Assembly: GCA_900472485.1 (NCBI GenBank)
Contig: UCII01000026.1
Location: forward strand, 101,032 to 165,031
Direction: 5' to 3'
Source: Hyphomicrobiales bacterium
GTDB lineage: Bacteria > Pseudomonadota > Alphaproteobacteria > Rhizobiales > Rhizobiaceae
DNA: 64,000 nucleotides
Shown here: one piece after another, positions 42,637 to 51,975 of the stretch
Layout of the letters: each line of letters begins with the position of its first letter
Position numbering within the stretch: position 1 is the stretch's first letter
The notes under the pieces: generated by a model
What the model was told of the DNA's origin: nothing
The model's input: only the letters and a program-made list of their open reading frames with translations
The model's database searches: none
Made by a program: the position numbers and the translations under genes

Positions 42637-43968
42637 TCAGAAACCACTGATCAGTTCGATCTTCGAACCGTCGTGGAAGCGGGAAAAGCGGAAGTTCTTG
42701 CGGTCGACCACCGGCGGCTTGCCGGTGACGATGTCGGCCATCAGCCGGCCGGCGGCCGGCCCGATGCCGAAGCCATGGCCGGAAAAGCCGGTGGCGATAT
42801 GAAAGCCCGGAATACTGTCGATCGCATCGATCACCGGCACGGCATCCGGCGTCACGTCGATATAACCCGCCCAGCGCTGAGCGATCTCGGCCTTCTCGAA
42901 AACCGGAAAAGCTTTCTTGAGGTTGGCGAGCGCCGCATTCGAAAGCTTGGTGGAGGGTTTGGGGTCGAGGACGCGACAATATTCGAAGGGGCTTGCCTCG
43001 TCCATCGCCCACCGATTGGGAATGCGCGCTTCGTCGAAGAACCGACCGGAAACGCGGAAGTTCAGCGAGCGCCATTCCTTTTTCAGCGCCGGCAGGAACT
43101 TGCCGGCGTAGCGGAAGGAACTCGGTACGATGTCCACGATGTTCTCATGGCCCGAAGCGATCGTGTAGCCGCCATCCTGACGCTTGCGCAGGGCAAAGCC
43201 GCTCGCCCAGATGGCTTGCTCGGGGCCGCCTTCCAGCGGCTTGGTGCGCAAGACGGAATTCATCACCTTCAACTGCGGCAGATCGAGCCCGAACATGCCG
43301 GCAAACAGGCTTGACCAGGCGCCGCCGGCAAGCACGACGGCCTTGCAGGCGATCGGGCCACGTTCGGTGATGACGCCGGAGATGCGGCCGCCGGCTGTCT
43401 CGATGCCGCGCACGGCGCATTCGGTCAGAATGGAGGCCCCATTGTCGCGAGCGGCCTCGGCAATAGCGGGGGCGGCTCGCTGCGGCTCGGCACGGCCGTC
43501 GGCGGCGGTAAAGAGCGCACCCTTGAGCTCCATCTGCGTGCTGGGAAAGAGGTTCTTGAATTCGGCGCCGCTGATCATGCGGCTTTCCAGCTGGTAGCCT
43601 TCCAGATTGCGGTTCCAGCGCTCATGATCGGCATACTGCTTGTCATCGGCGCAGGTGAAGATGATACCGGCGCGCTTGTAGCCCGTGTCGCGGCCGGTAC
43701 GTTTGTCGAGCGTGCTCCAGATGCGCAGGGCCTCCGCCATGAGGGGCACTTCGCGCGGATCGCGCCTGGAAATGCGCACCCAACCCCAGTTGCGGCTCGA
43801 TTGCTCCTGGCCGATGCCACCCTTCTCGCAAAGCGCGACCCGCAGACCCCGTTCGGCAAGTTCCAGCGTCGTCGAGGTGCCGATGATGCCACCGCCGATG
43901 ACGACGACGTCGACTTCCTTGGGCAGTTCCGCATCCCCGTGAACGGGGACCACATAGGGGCCGGGCAT
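42637..43968 (-). CDS. FAD-dependent oxidoreductase (DAO / sarcosine oxidase beta-like)
   Basis: 443 residues from the ATG at 43968, two bp after the SDR stop; the longer frame starts at a TTG and overlaps SDR. FAD motif VDVVVIGGGIIGTSTTLELAERGL, then QEQSSRNWGWVRISRRDPREVPL and a C-terminal GFHIATGFSGHGFGIGPAAGRLM typical of DAO-fold oxidases. A second, non-identical FAD enzyme in the same operon (37606-38928) suggests stepwise oxidation of the imported compound. Confidence 0.87.
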   Translation of the reverse strand: MPGPYVVPVHGDAELPKEVDVVVIGGGIIGTSTTLELAERGLRVALCEKGGIGQEQSSRNWGWVRISRRDPREVPLMAEALRIWSTLDKRTGRDTGYKRAGIIFTCADDKQYADHERWNRNLEGYQLESRMISGAEFKNLFPSTQMELKGALFTAADGRAEPQRAAPAIAEAARDNGASILTECAVRGIETAGGRISGVITERGPIACKAVVLAGGAWSSLFAGMFGLDLPQLKVMNSVLRTKPLEGGPEQAIWASGFALRKRQDGGYTIASGHENIVDIVPSSFRYAGKFLPALKKEWRSLNFRVSGRFFDEARIPNRWAMDEASPFEYCRVLDPKPSTKLSNAALANLKKAFPVFEKAEIAQRWAGYIDVTPDAVPVIDAIDSIPGFHIATGFSGHGFGIGPAAGRLMADIVTGKPPVVDRKNFRFSRFHDGSKIELISGF

Positions 43969-43970
43969 GG

Positions 43971-44675
43971 TCAGAAGGACTCCTCTAACTGGCAATTGAT
44001 GGTAAATTCGGCAACGCTTGCCTCGTTCGGCAGCTCGATCAGCATGGAAATGATGCGGGCGAGGTCGCGCGGATCGGTCATCTCGCTATCGGGCTTGCTC
44101 GTAAGCCCGCGCGCCATGTCGGTCGCGACGAAGCCGGGGCAGATGGCGGTAGCGCGGATGCCAAGCTCGAAGCCGGTGTGGCGTATGGCATGGGCCAGCG
44201 CGACGGCCGCGAATTTGGAGACGGCATAAAGGCCGGAGTTCGCGGATTTCACTCGCTTTCCCGAAAGCGAAGCGACGACGATGACCCGGCCGCGACCGCT
44301 TGAAGCAAGGGCGCTCCATGCGGATTTTGCAAGCCTTCGAGGTGCCTTGACGTTCACCTCGAGCAGACCGTCGAGGTCGGCATCATCGGCTTCGATCACG
44401 GTCTTCGCGATGCCAATGCCGGCATTGGCGACGACCGCATCGATACGCCCGAAGGTGCGAAGCGTCTCTTCCGCCCAGCGATCGGATGCGTCCGCATCGG
44501 TGGCATCATAGGCAAAGACGCCAACGCGAGTCGGGTCTGCCCAGGCGGGCATTTCAGGACGGCGCATGCCGAGCGAAAGCCGCCATCCCTTGGCGGCAAG
44601 TTCCTCGGCGAGTGCTGCGCCGATCCCCCGGCTGGCACCGGATATCATTGCGACACGCTCCTCACTCATGCCCAT
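43971..44675 (-). CDS. Short-chain dehydrogenase/reductase
   Basis: 234 residues with the classical SDR pattern: SGASRGIG (12-19) for NAD(P) binding, NAG at 84-86, and the catalytic Ser136, Tyr150 and Lys154 (LYAVSK). It oxidises or reduces a hydroxyl/carbonyl group. Substrate not readable. It lies between a MarR regulator and an FAD oxidase in the peptide/opine-type operon, so it may process the carbon part of the imported compound. Confidence 0.9.
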   Translation of the reverse strand: MGMSEERVAMISGASRGIGAALAEELAAKGWRLSLGMRRPEMPAWADPTRVGVFAYDATDADASDRWAEETLRTFGRIDAVVANAGIGIAKTVIEADDADLDGLLEVNVKAPRRLAKSAWSALASSGRGRVIVVASLSGKRVKSANSGLYAVSKFAAVALAHAIRHTGFELGIRATAICPGFVATDMARGLTSKPDSEMTDPRDLARIISMLIELPNEASVAEFTINCQLEESF

Positions 44676-44700
44676 GTCTGCTCTCCCATGGTTTGCCGGC

Positions 44701-45183
44701 TCACGATTGCGACACGATGCGCCGGTAAGTCCGGCGCAGTATGTCGATCAGGAGCCTGTGTTCTTCGTCGGTGATGTCGGAAAAGAATTCGCGTGATTGC
44801 TTGGTGACGATGGCACGCACGCGTTTTGCCAGTTCGTGACCTTTTTCCGTGATGTAGAGTTCCTGGGCGCGGCTGTCGTCCGCCGACGTCTCGCGCGTAA
44901 GGAGATCATGTGCTTCCATCTGCTCTATCAGCCTGCCGATCGCCGAGCGGTCTTTCAGGATGAGTTGCGCAATGGTGGAAGGCCGGATTCCCGGATTGTC
45001 GTCGACCAAAAAGAGGGTAGTGATCTTTCCCGTTCCCCGGGCGACATCCAAGCCTTCCAGCTTCTCGTCCAGATCGCGCGAGACGGCAAGATTGATGCTG
45101 CGGATGTAAAAGCTCAGCGTATCCTCCAGGACGTCGATATCGATGTCCTTGACGGAAGTTGGCGGGGCCTTGGTCGGCGGCAT
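44701..45183 (-). CDS. MarR family transcriptional regulator
   Basis: 160 residues from the ATG at 45183, which gives normal MarR length; a longer version from 45249 is possible. The winged helix lies at ~65-110 (IRPSTIAQLILKDRSAIGRLIEQMEAHDLLTRETSADDSRAQELYITEKG). First gene before SDR and FAD oxidase, so it probably controls this catabolic operon in response to the imported compound. Confidence 0.88.
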   Translation of the reverse strand: MPPTKAPPTSVKDIDIDVLEDTLSFYIRSINLAVSRDLDEKLEGLDVARGTGKITTLFLVDDNPGIRPSTIAQLILKDRSAIGRLIEQMEAHDLLTRETSADDSRAQELYITEKGHELAKRVRAIVTKQSREFFSDITDEEHRLLIDILRRTYRRIVSQS

Positions 45184-45301
45184 GGCTCGGAACCTTTGAA
45201 AAGGCAACGAAACATCATTCCCGCCACCCTTAATGCGTGGCAGGTTCATGATCGTCTGCGGCGGATCGTCGCTGGAAATTTCATGCTCATGAAAGGACGG
45301 A

Positions 45302-45320
45302 TAGTGGATAAATGCAACTA
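45302..45320. promoter_or_regulatory. Candidate MarR operator
   Basis: TAGTGGATAAATGCAACTA has TAGT/ACTA ends and lies 119 bp before the MarR start, within a 284-bp gap that also holds an AT-rich TTTTTTC/AAAAAATAA stretch likely to be the promoter. Imperfect symmetry; tentative. Confidence 0.3.
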
Positions 45321-45467
45321 TTTTTTCGCCCAAGCAGATAAAAAATAATCAGCGCCGACGACTGCCTGTTTCTCAGGCATCAATCGCCGCCGGCGCGTGC
45401 ACGAATGGTGGTAATTAAGCAGAAGCGGGCCGCATTCGGCGCTGCCACGCCTCGTTCGATGGACGTT

Positions 45468-47114
45468 TCAGCCGACCGCTTCCCAGTCGCTGCCGGGGAT
45501 GGCAGCCAGCAGGCTTTGGGTGTAGGCATGCGACGGCGCGCGGAAGATCTGCGAAGGCGAACCACATTCGACGATCTCGCCCTTGTACATGACGGCGACC
45601 TCGTCACAGATCTGACTGGCAACGCGTAGATCGTGGGTAATGAAGATCATCGCCACTTTGGTATCCTGCTGGATTTCCGCAAGAAGCTTGAGGATTTGCG
45701 CTTGGATCGAGACGTCGAGAGCGGAAACCGCCTCATCAGCCACCAGCAGCACGGGGTCGAACATCAAGGCACGGGCGATGCCGATGCGCTGGCGTTGGCC
45801 GCCGGAGAATTCATGGGGAAAGCGGTCGAAGGCGCCTTCGTCGAGGCCGACGCGCTTCAGAAGACGTAGCGCCTTCGCCTTGGCCTCATGCATCGGCAGG
45901 CCGTGCGCCATCGGTCCGACGGTGAGAATGCGGCCGATCGTATGGCGCGGGTTCAGCGAGGCGAATGGATCTTGAAAGATCATCTGGATATAGGGGCGCA
46001 ATGGCCGGAAGTCATCGTCCGACAGCGGGGCGATATCGCGGCCATCAAAGAGAATCCGACCGCTGTCCGAGCTCGAAAGCTTCAATAGGACGCGGCCGAG
46101 CGAGGATTTTCCGGAGCCGGACTCACCGACCACACCCAATGTGCGTCCCTTGCGGATCGAGAAGCTGACGTCGTTGACCGCCTGCACCGTCCGCGATTTC
46201 GACAGGAAGCCGCTTCCCGCTCGATAGGTCTTGTTGAGCTTATCGACTTCCAGCACCACGGGCGCTTCGGCAATGGTTTCGCGACCGGCGGTCGTCATGC
46301 GGGGAACGGCCGCGATAAGACGCTGCGTATAGGGATGAACAGGCGCATTCAGCACCTGCGCCGCCGGTCCCTGTTCGACGAGGTGACCCTTCTCCATGAC
46401 GATCACCCTGTCGGCAATCTCGGCGACCACCCCGAAATCATGGGTGATGAACATGACGCTCATCTTCTTGCGCGCCTGTATCTTGCGGATCAATTCGAGG
46501 ATCTGGGCCTGCGTCGTCACGTCCAGTGCGGTGGTCGGTTCGTCGGCGATCAGCACATCCGGATCGAGCGCCAGCGCCATGGCGATCATCACGCGCTGCC
46601 GCTGCCCGCCGGATAGCCGGAAGGGATATTGATGCTGGAGAAGCTCCGGATCAGGCAGGCCGACTTCGCCGAGCAGTTCCTTCACCTTCTGCCGCCGGCT
46701 TTCCGGCGTGCCGATCTTGTGGGCTTCGAGAACCTCGATGATCTGGTCGCCGATCGTCATCAAGGGATTGAGTGCCGAGAGCGGGTCCTGGAAAATGATC
46801 GAAACGGCCCGTCCCCTCAGGCTTCGAAGGGTGGCAGCGTCGGCGCTTACGAGATCCGTTCCCTTGAAGCGGATCGTGCCTGCCGTTACCTTTATGATGG
46901 ATGGCAGCAGGCCCATGATCGCGTTCGCGGTCACCGATTTCCCCGACCCGGATTCACCGATGATGCAAAGGATCTCGCCTTGCATCAGGTCGAAGGAGAT
47001 ATCTTGCACTGCATGCACGCGTTCCATATTCTTCGGAAGGCTGACCGTCAGACCGCGTACCGAGAGTACCGGATCATTCGGCGGGACTCTATTTTGAGTA
47101 TCGGATGGGATCAC
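45468..47114 (-). CDS. Double-ATPase ABC protein, DppD-DppF fusion (GsiA type)
   Basis: 548 residues from the GTG at 47114, chosen for the GGAGG six bases upstream. Two full nucleotide-binding domains: the first (~15-265) with GESGSGKSV, LSGGQRQRV and DVLIADEPTTALDV, the second (~285-545) with GESGSGKSS, FSGGQRQRI and VLLVADEAVSALDV. Both carry the oligopeptide-type C-terminal extension (VHPYTQRLIAAVP, SHAYTQSLLAAIP). It likely energises the DppBC-like permeases encoded 5-7 kb downstream on the same strand, which lack an adjacent ATPase. Confidence 0.92.
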   Translation of the reverse strand: MIPSDTQNRVPPNDPVLSVRGLTVSLPKNMERVHAVQDISFDLMQGEILCIIGESGSGKSVTANAIMGLLPSIIKVTAGTIRFKGTDLVSADAATLRSLRGRAVSIIFQDPLSALNPLMTIGDQIIEVLEAHKIGTPESRRQKVKELLGEVGLPDPELLQHQYPFRLSGGQRQRVMIAMALALDPDVLIADEPTTALDVTTQAQILELIRKIQARKKMSVMFITHDFGVVAEIADRVIVMEKGHLVEQGPAAQVLNAPVHPYTQRLIAAVPRMTTAGRETIAEAPVVLEVDKLNKTYRAGSGFLSKSRTVQAVNDVSFSIRKGRTLGVVGESGSGKSSLGRVLLKLSSSDSGRILFDGRDIAPLSDDDFRPLRPYIQMIFQDPFASLNPRHTIGRILTVGPMAHGLPMHEAKAKALRLLKRVGLDEGAFDRFPHEFSGGQRQRIGIARALMFDPVLLVADEAVSALDVSIQAQILKLLAEIQQDTKVAMIFITHDLRVASQICDEVAVMYKGEIVECGSPSQIFRAPSHAYTQSLLAAIPGSDWEAVG

Positions 47115-47317
47115 GGAAAGCCTCCTTGTTCTGAACCAGCGAACGCGCCCTCTCAGTGAGAGCTCATGAATTGTCAGAAGCAAGAAGAATGCCGGTATTG
47201 CTGCCCGTAAGGCAAGCGAAGGAAATTCATCGGGGGATTTTGCCGTCCATCACCCATGCTTCAAGCGACCAATCGCCGTGGCCTGCGGGTATGGAAATTT
47301 CCGCCTATGCGCATTTG

Positions 47318-48229
47318 CTATCGTTCGAAAGGTTCGCCGAGCGAGGCGACGCCATTGAGCTTCAGGAGCCGGCGATCTACGGAGATGATGCCAAGGACGA
47401 TGATGGTCACGAGATAAGGCAGGCATGCGAGCAATTGCGAGGAAACGGCAAGTCCGCTTGCCTGGGCGGCAAGTCCCATCAGCGATACCGCGCCAAACAG
47501 GCAGGCGCCTAAGAAAATCCTCGATGTCAGCCAGGTTCCGAAGACGACGAGGGCAATGGCAATCCAGCCCCGCCCGGCGATCATGCCGTCCGCCCAGAGC
47601 GGTGTATAGATCGTCGATGCATAGGCGCCGGCAAAGCCGGCCATCATGCCGCCAAACATAACTGCCGCGAAGCGGATCGAGACGATGGGATAGCCGATGG
47701 CATGCGCGGCTTTCGGATTTTCACCGACGGCGCGAAGGATAAGACCAACTTTGCCATAGGCAAACATCGCCCATATGCCGACCGTCACGACAAGCGAGAT
47801 CCAGACGACGATATCCTGGCTGAAAAGACCCCCGACGACCGGAATTTGTGAAAGCCCGGGAATTGCGATCTTCGGCAAGGTGGTAACGGTCAGGCTCTCA
47901 TAACTCTTGCCGAACAGTGCCGAGAGGCCCTGGCCGAGAATGCCGAGGGCAAGACCGGCTGCAACCTGGTTTGCGTTGAAGCCCAGTGTGATACCGGCAA
48001 AAATCATGGAGAGGAGCGCACTTCCGAGACCTGCCGCAAGGAAGGCAAGAAGATGACCACCGCCATGATAAACGACAATGAACGCTATGACGGCGCCAAC
48101 GGCCATCAAGCCCTCTACGCCGAGGTTCAAGACGCCCGCGCGCTCAGCAACAAGCTCGCCCAGGGCTGCCAGCAGAAACGGCGTTGCGGCTGCCAGCATG
48201 CCGGCTAGAATGAACTCGACGGCGCTCAT
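47318..48229 (-). CDS. Nucleoside-type ABC permease (YufQ/BmpE-like)
   Basis: 303 residues, about eight to nine helices. The motif GELVAERAGVLNLGVEGLMAVGAV is the signature of the second permease of BMP-type (purine nucleoside/base) importers. Its ATG overlaps the stop of the other permease (48226-48229). Last gene of the eight-gene Rieske/deaminase/importer operon. Confidence 0.92.
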   Translation of the reverse strand: MSAVEFILAGMLAAATPFLLAALGELVAERAGVLNLGVEGLMAVGAVIAFIVVYHGGGHLLAFLAAGLGSALLSMIFAGITLGFNANQVAAGLALGILGQGLSALFGKSYESLTVTTLPKIAIPGLSQIPVVGGLFSQDIVVWISLVVTVGIWAMFAYGKVGLILRAVGENPKAAHAIGYPIVSIRFAAVMFGGMMAGFAGAYASTIYTPLWADGMIAGRGWIAIALVVFGTWLTSRIFLGACLFGAVSLMGLAAQASGLAVSSQLLACLPYLVTIIVLGIISVDRRLLKLNGVASLGEPFER

Positions 48230-49326
48230 GATGCGCTCCGCGTGGGTGTGGTGCGCCAGACGATGCGATAGCGCACGAAGGCGACGGCGATGAGATAGAT
48301 GAGGAGCAGGCTGCCCTGGAACACGCGGACGGCTGCAATCGGCAGGTTGGCGGAGACCATGGCGTTATCGCCACCGATATAGAGCGCTGCCATGACGATC
48401 GAGGAAATAACGATGCCGATCGGATTGAGACCGCCGAGGTAGGCAACGATGATTGCCGCGTAGCCATATCCGGTCGAGATCGAACGCTGCAGCTGGCCAA
48501 GCGGGCCGGCAACCTCGGCAGCGCCGGCCAGGCCGGCCGCCGCTCCGCCAATGATAAGCGACAGCCAGATTGCCCAGCTCTCCTTGAAGCCGGAATAGCT
48601 TGCCGCCCGCGGAGCCAGTCCGCCGACCTGCAATTTATACCCGGCGAAGCTCTTCTGCATGAAGATCCACGCGGCGATCGACAGGCCGACAGCAAGGATA
48701 AGCGAGACATTGACGCGGGTTCCCTCGAACAGGATCGGCACCATTGCATCGTACTGGAACATGACCGACTGCGGGAAATTGAAGCCGCCCGGATCTTTCC
48801 ATGGGCCGAGAAGAAGATAGTTGAGCAATTGCGCGGCAACGAAGCTCAGCATCAATGAGACGAGGATTTCATTGGCGTTGAACCTGACGCGCCAGAAGGC
48901 AGTGAGAGACGCCCACAAAGCGCCGCCGAGAGTGCCGAGCAGCAGCATTGCGGGCCACATCCACTGGCCCGTCGCCTGTGGCAGCCAGATGGGTATGGCG
49001 GAGGCGAAGATTGCGCCAAGAATGAATTGGCCTTCGGCACCGATATTGAAGACCTTCGCACGAAAGCCGATTGCGAGACCCTGTGCGATCAGAAGTAGCG
49101 GACCGGTCTTCAGCAATACTTCCGAGAATGAGGCCCACGAGATGAATGGTTCGATCAGCATGGCATAGATCACGGCCACCGGATCACGGCCCATCGCGAT
49201 ATAGAGACCGAGATTGAGTGCGATGGTGACGATGAGGGCGATCGGCGGCGCGAGCAACTTTGCGGTAAACGAGGCTCGATCGCGGCGGATCAAGCTGGGG
49301 AGGATTGCAGAAAAGGAAAGGCTCAT
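48226..49326 (-). CDS. Nucleoside-type ABC permease (YufP/BmpD-like)
   Basis: 366 residues with an N-terminal cytoplasmic start, many helices, the motif GFRAKVFNIGAEGQFILGAIFAS and NANEILVSLMLSFVAAQLLNYLL, diagnostic of the first permease in BMP importers. Overlaps the ATPase stop by ATGA at 49323-49326 and the next permease, so all are translationally coupled. Confidence 0.92.
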   Translation of the reverse strand: MSLSFSAILPSLIRRDRASFTAKLLAPPIALIVTIALNLGLYIAMGRDPVAVIYAMLIEPFISWASFSEVLLKTGPLLLIAQGLAIGFRAKVFNIGAEGQFILGAIFASAIPIWLPQATGQWMWPAMLLLGTLGGALWASLTAFWRVRFNANEILVSLMLSFVAAQLLNYLLLGPWKDPGGFNFPQSVMFQYDAMVPILFEGTRVNVSLILAVGLSIAAWIFMQKSFAGYKLQVGGLAPRAASYSGFKESWAIWLSLIIGGAAAGLAGAAEVAGPLGQLQRSISTGYGYAAIIVAYLGGLNPIGIVISSIVMAALYIGGDNAMVSANLPIAAVRVFQGSLLLIYLIAVAFVRYRIVWRTTPTRSAS

Positions 49327-50846
49327 GCGGATGCCTTTTCGCCTTGGGGCTGTACGCCGATCATGTATCGACCGATCTCCTCAGCTTTTGTATCGCGGGT
49401 GACGAGTGGCGGGCTCAGCGTGCCGTGGTAAAGGACCTGGATGACGTCGCTGAGCTCGAATAATTCCTCGAGCTCTTCCGATATGACGAGAATTGCCATG
49501 CCCTGATTGCGCAGTTCGATCAGCCGCTTGCGAATGGCGGAAGCCGCGCCGACATCGACGCCCCAGGTTGGTTGAGCCAGAAACAGCAGTTTCGGGGCGA
49601 GCATGATTTCGCGGCCGACGATGAACTTCTGCAGGTTTCCCCCGGAAAGCGACCCGGCTTCAGCCTCCGGACCGCGCGTGCGCACGTCATAATCCCGGAT
49701 GCACTCGTTTGCGAAGTCTGTTGCCTTCGCCTTGTCGATGAGACCGTGCTTGATGAGCTTCAAGGGATGGGCCGTCAGCAGGCTATTGAGCGTTAACGAC
49801 ATTTCGGGAACGGCGCCATGGCCGAGCCGATCCTCCGGGACAAAGGCGAAGCCGAGCTTCCGGCGGCTGGCGGCGTCGAGGCTGCCGACATCCTGTCCCA
49901 TCATGAAGATCTGATCGCGCTTGTCCCGGGGCAGCGGCGTTTCCCCGGAAATCAGGGCAGCAAGCTCCTTTTGCCCATTCCCGGAAATGCCGGCAATGCC
50001 CAGAATCTCGCCGCTGCGCACCGTCAGGCTGATGGTGGAGAGCGGCATGCCAAAAGGATCGTCGGGTCGGTAATCGAGGCCAATGAGTTCCAGGCGCTTT
50101 TCGCCTTCAGCCATAGGCAATGCGGGGATTGCTTCCGGCATGTCGCGGCCGATCATCATGCGGGCGAGATCATGGGCGTCATGCTCGCGCGGATCCACAT
50201 GCCCGGTCACATGGCCGGCACGCAGGATGGTGGCGCGGTCGCATAGGGACTGGATCTCCTCCAGCTTGTGCGAGATGAAGAGGATCGACACGCCGCCATC
50301 GCGCAGCCGGCGCAGTGTATCGAACAGCTTCTCGACGGCCTGCGGCGGCAGCACCGATGTCGGCTCGTCGAGGATCAGCAGCTTCGGATCGGTCATCAGG
50401 CACCGGATGATTTCCACTCGCTGCCGCTCGCCAACAGACAGTTCGTGCACATGGGCCAGCGGATCGACTTCAAGTCCGAATTCATCGCCAAGCGTGCGGA
50501 TGCGCCGCGCAAGTTCGGCCTTGCGGCCCGAGACGATCAGGCGGATGTTTTCGACCACCGTCAGGCTCTCGAACAGCGAGAAGTGCTGAAAGACCATCCC
50601 GATGCCGGTACGCCTCGCCTCCGCGGGAGAGGCAAGGCTGAGAGGCTGCCCATGCCAGGCGATAGTCCCTTCGTCCGGTTGTTCGACGCCGTAGATCAGC
50701 TTCATCAGGGTCGATTTGCCGGCGCCGTTTTCTCCGAGGATGGCATGGATCGAGCCCTTGGCCACGTCCAGGTCGACATGCTTGTTGGCATGGACTTGGC
50801 CGTAGCTTTTGGAGATGCCGCGCAGCGACAGCAGCGGAATGGTCAT
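49323..50846 (-). CDS. ABC ATPase of BMP-type importer (YufO-like, two NBDs)
   Basis: 507 residues with two ATPase domains as in sugar/nucleoside importers. The first has Walker A GENGAGKST and signature SVGERQRVEI. The second has a degenerate Walker A (GISGNGQKEL) and LSGGNLQKFIVGRE. This asymmetry is normal for the family. It energises the two permeases encoded downstream, starts 7 bp after the binding-protein stop, and belongs to the purine-type operon. Confidence 0.93.
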   Translation of the reverse strand: MTIPLLSLRGISKSYGQVHANKHVDLDVAKGSIHAILGENGAGKSTLMKLIYGVEQPDEGTIAWHGQPLSLASPAEARRTGIGMVFQHFSLFESLTVVENIRLIVSGRKAELARRIRTLGDEFGLEVDPLAHVHELSVGERQRVEIIRCLMTDPKLLILDEPTSVLPPQAVEKLFDTLRRLRDGGVSILFISHKLEEIQSLCDRATILRAGHVTGHVDPREHDAHDLARMMIGRDMPEAIPALPMAEGEKRLELIGLDYRPDDPFGMPLSTISLTVRSGEILGIAGISGNGQKELAALISGETPLPRDKRDQIFMMGQDVGSLDAASRRKLGFAFVPEDRLGHGAVPEMSLTLNSLLTAHPLKLIKHGLIDKAKATDFANECIRDYDVRTRGPEAEAGSLSGGNLQKFIVGREIMLAPKLLFLAQPTWGVDVGAASAIRKRLIELRNQGMAILVISEELEELFELSDVIQVLYHGTLSPPLVTRDTKAEEIGRYMIGVQPQGEKASA

Positions 50847-50853
50847 GACGTGA

Positions 50854-51954
50854 TTACTTCGGCAAAGGCGTCTTCACACCTTTGACATGCCAGTCCATCG
50901 CGACGATCTGGGCATCCGTCAATGTCGCGCCCGAAGCTGCTCCTTCACTGCCATCAGCCTTAGTGATCGGGCCGGTAAACGGCGAGAAGCTGCCGCTTGC
51001 GATCTTGCCTTCGGTCTCTTTGATCTTTGCCATGGTATCGGCCGGGATTGCCGGGCTCCAGTCGACGACTTCGACGACCTTCTCAGCGACGCCGAGAAAA
51101 GCGTTGGCGCCCTTGAAGGTGCCGGCCAGATGGGCATCTACCGATGCCTTGAAGAACGGCGACCAGTCCGTGGAGATACAGCCGAGATAGGTTTTCGGCG
51201 CATATTTCTTCATCGAGGAATTCAGGTTGAAGGCGTAGACACCGGCAGCCTCGCAGGCTGATATGACCGAGGGCGTATCCTGTGCGTTCGAGAAGATCAC
51301 GTCGCAGCCTTGCGAGATCAAAGCCTTTGCCGCTTCCTGTTCCTTCGCCGGATCGAACCAGGAATTGACCCAGACAACCGATACTTCGATGTCGGGCTTC
51401 ACGGCCTGTGCGCCAAGCGTAAAGGCGTTTACCGACGTGATCAGTTCGGGAATCGCGAAGGCGGACACGGAGCCGAGCTTACCCGTCTTGGAGACGGCGG
51501 CTGCCGCCATACCGAGTAGATAGGTTCCCTGAAAATATTTGGCGGCAAAGGGCGAGAAATTCGGTGCGACCTGGAAGCCGGAGGCATGCAGGACGCTGAC
51601 CTTCGGATTGCGGCGAGCAACCTGAAGCGCGCCGTTCTGATAGCCGAACGAGCCGGCGATCAGGAAGTGGTTTCCGTCAGTGACCGTCTTGTTCATGATG
51701 CGGTCCGCGTCCGGACCTTCGGCAATGTTCTCGATCACGGTCACCTTGACCTTGTCACCATAGGCGGCCTTGATCGGATCGAGGCCCGCGGCCAGCGCGT
51801 GACCCCAGCCGACATCGCCGATCGGCGAGGGCACGACGAGCGTGATGCCGAGCGGTTCGTTTGCGGCAAAGGCAGAGCCACCGGTAAAGGCCGTTGCGAG
51901 GCCTGCAACAGCCGCGCTCTTCATCAATGTTCTGCGGGTCAGATTCTTCTGCAT
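50854..51954 (-). CDS. BMP family substrate-binding protein (PnrA-like)
   Basis: 366 residues. N-terminus LTRRTLMKSAAVAGLATAF is a twin-arginine-type signal. The body matches the Med/BMP family (IGDVGWGHALAAGLDPIK, FLIAGSFGYQNGALQVARRNPKVSVLHASGFQ, LISQGCDVIFSNAQDTPSVISACEAAG). BMP proteins bind purine nucleosides or related bases in the periplasm. It follows the 8-oxoguanine-deaminase-like gene by 21 bp, which fits a purine-type ligand. Confidence 0.9.
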   Translation of the reverse strand: MQKNLTRRTLMKSAAVAGLATAFTGGSAFAANEPLGITLVVPSPIGDVGWGHALAAGLDPIKAAYGDKVKVTVIENIAEGPDADRIMNKTVTDGNHFLIAGSFGYQNGALQVARRNPKVSVLHASGFQVAPNFSPFAAKYFQGTYLLGMAAAAVSKTGKLGSVSAFAIPELITSVNAFTLGAQAVKPDIEVSVVWVNSWFDPAKEQEAAKALISQGCDVIFSNAQDTPSVISACEAAGVYAFNLNSSMKKYAPKTYLGCISTDWSPFFKASVDAHLAGTFKGANAFLGVAEKVVEVVDWSPAIPADTMAKIKETEGKIASGSFSPFTGPITKADGSEGAASGATLTDAQIVAMDWHVKGVKTPLPK

Positions 51955-51975
51955 CCCAGTTCCCCTTTTGGTTTT

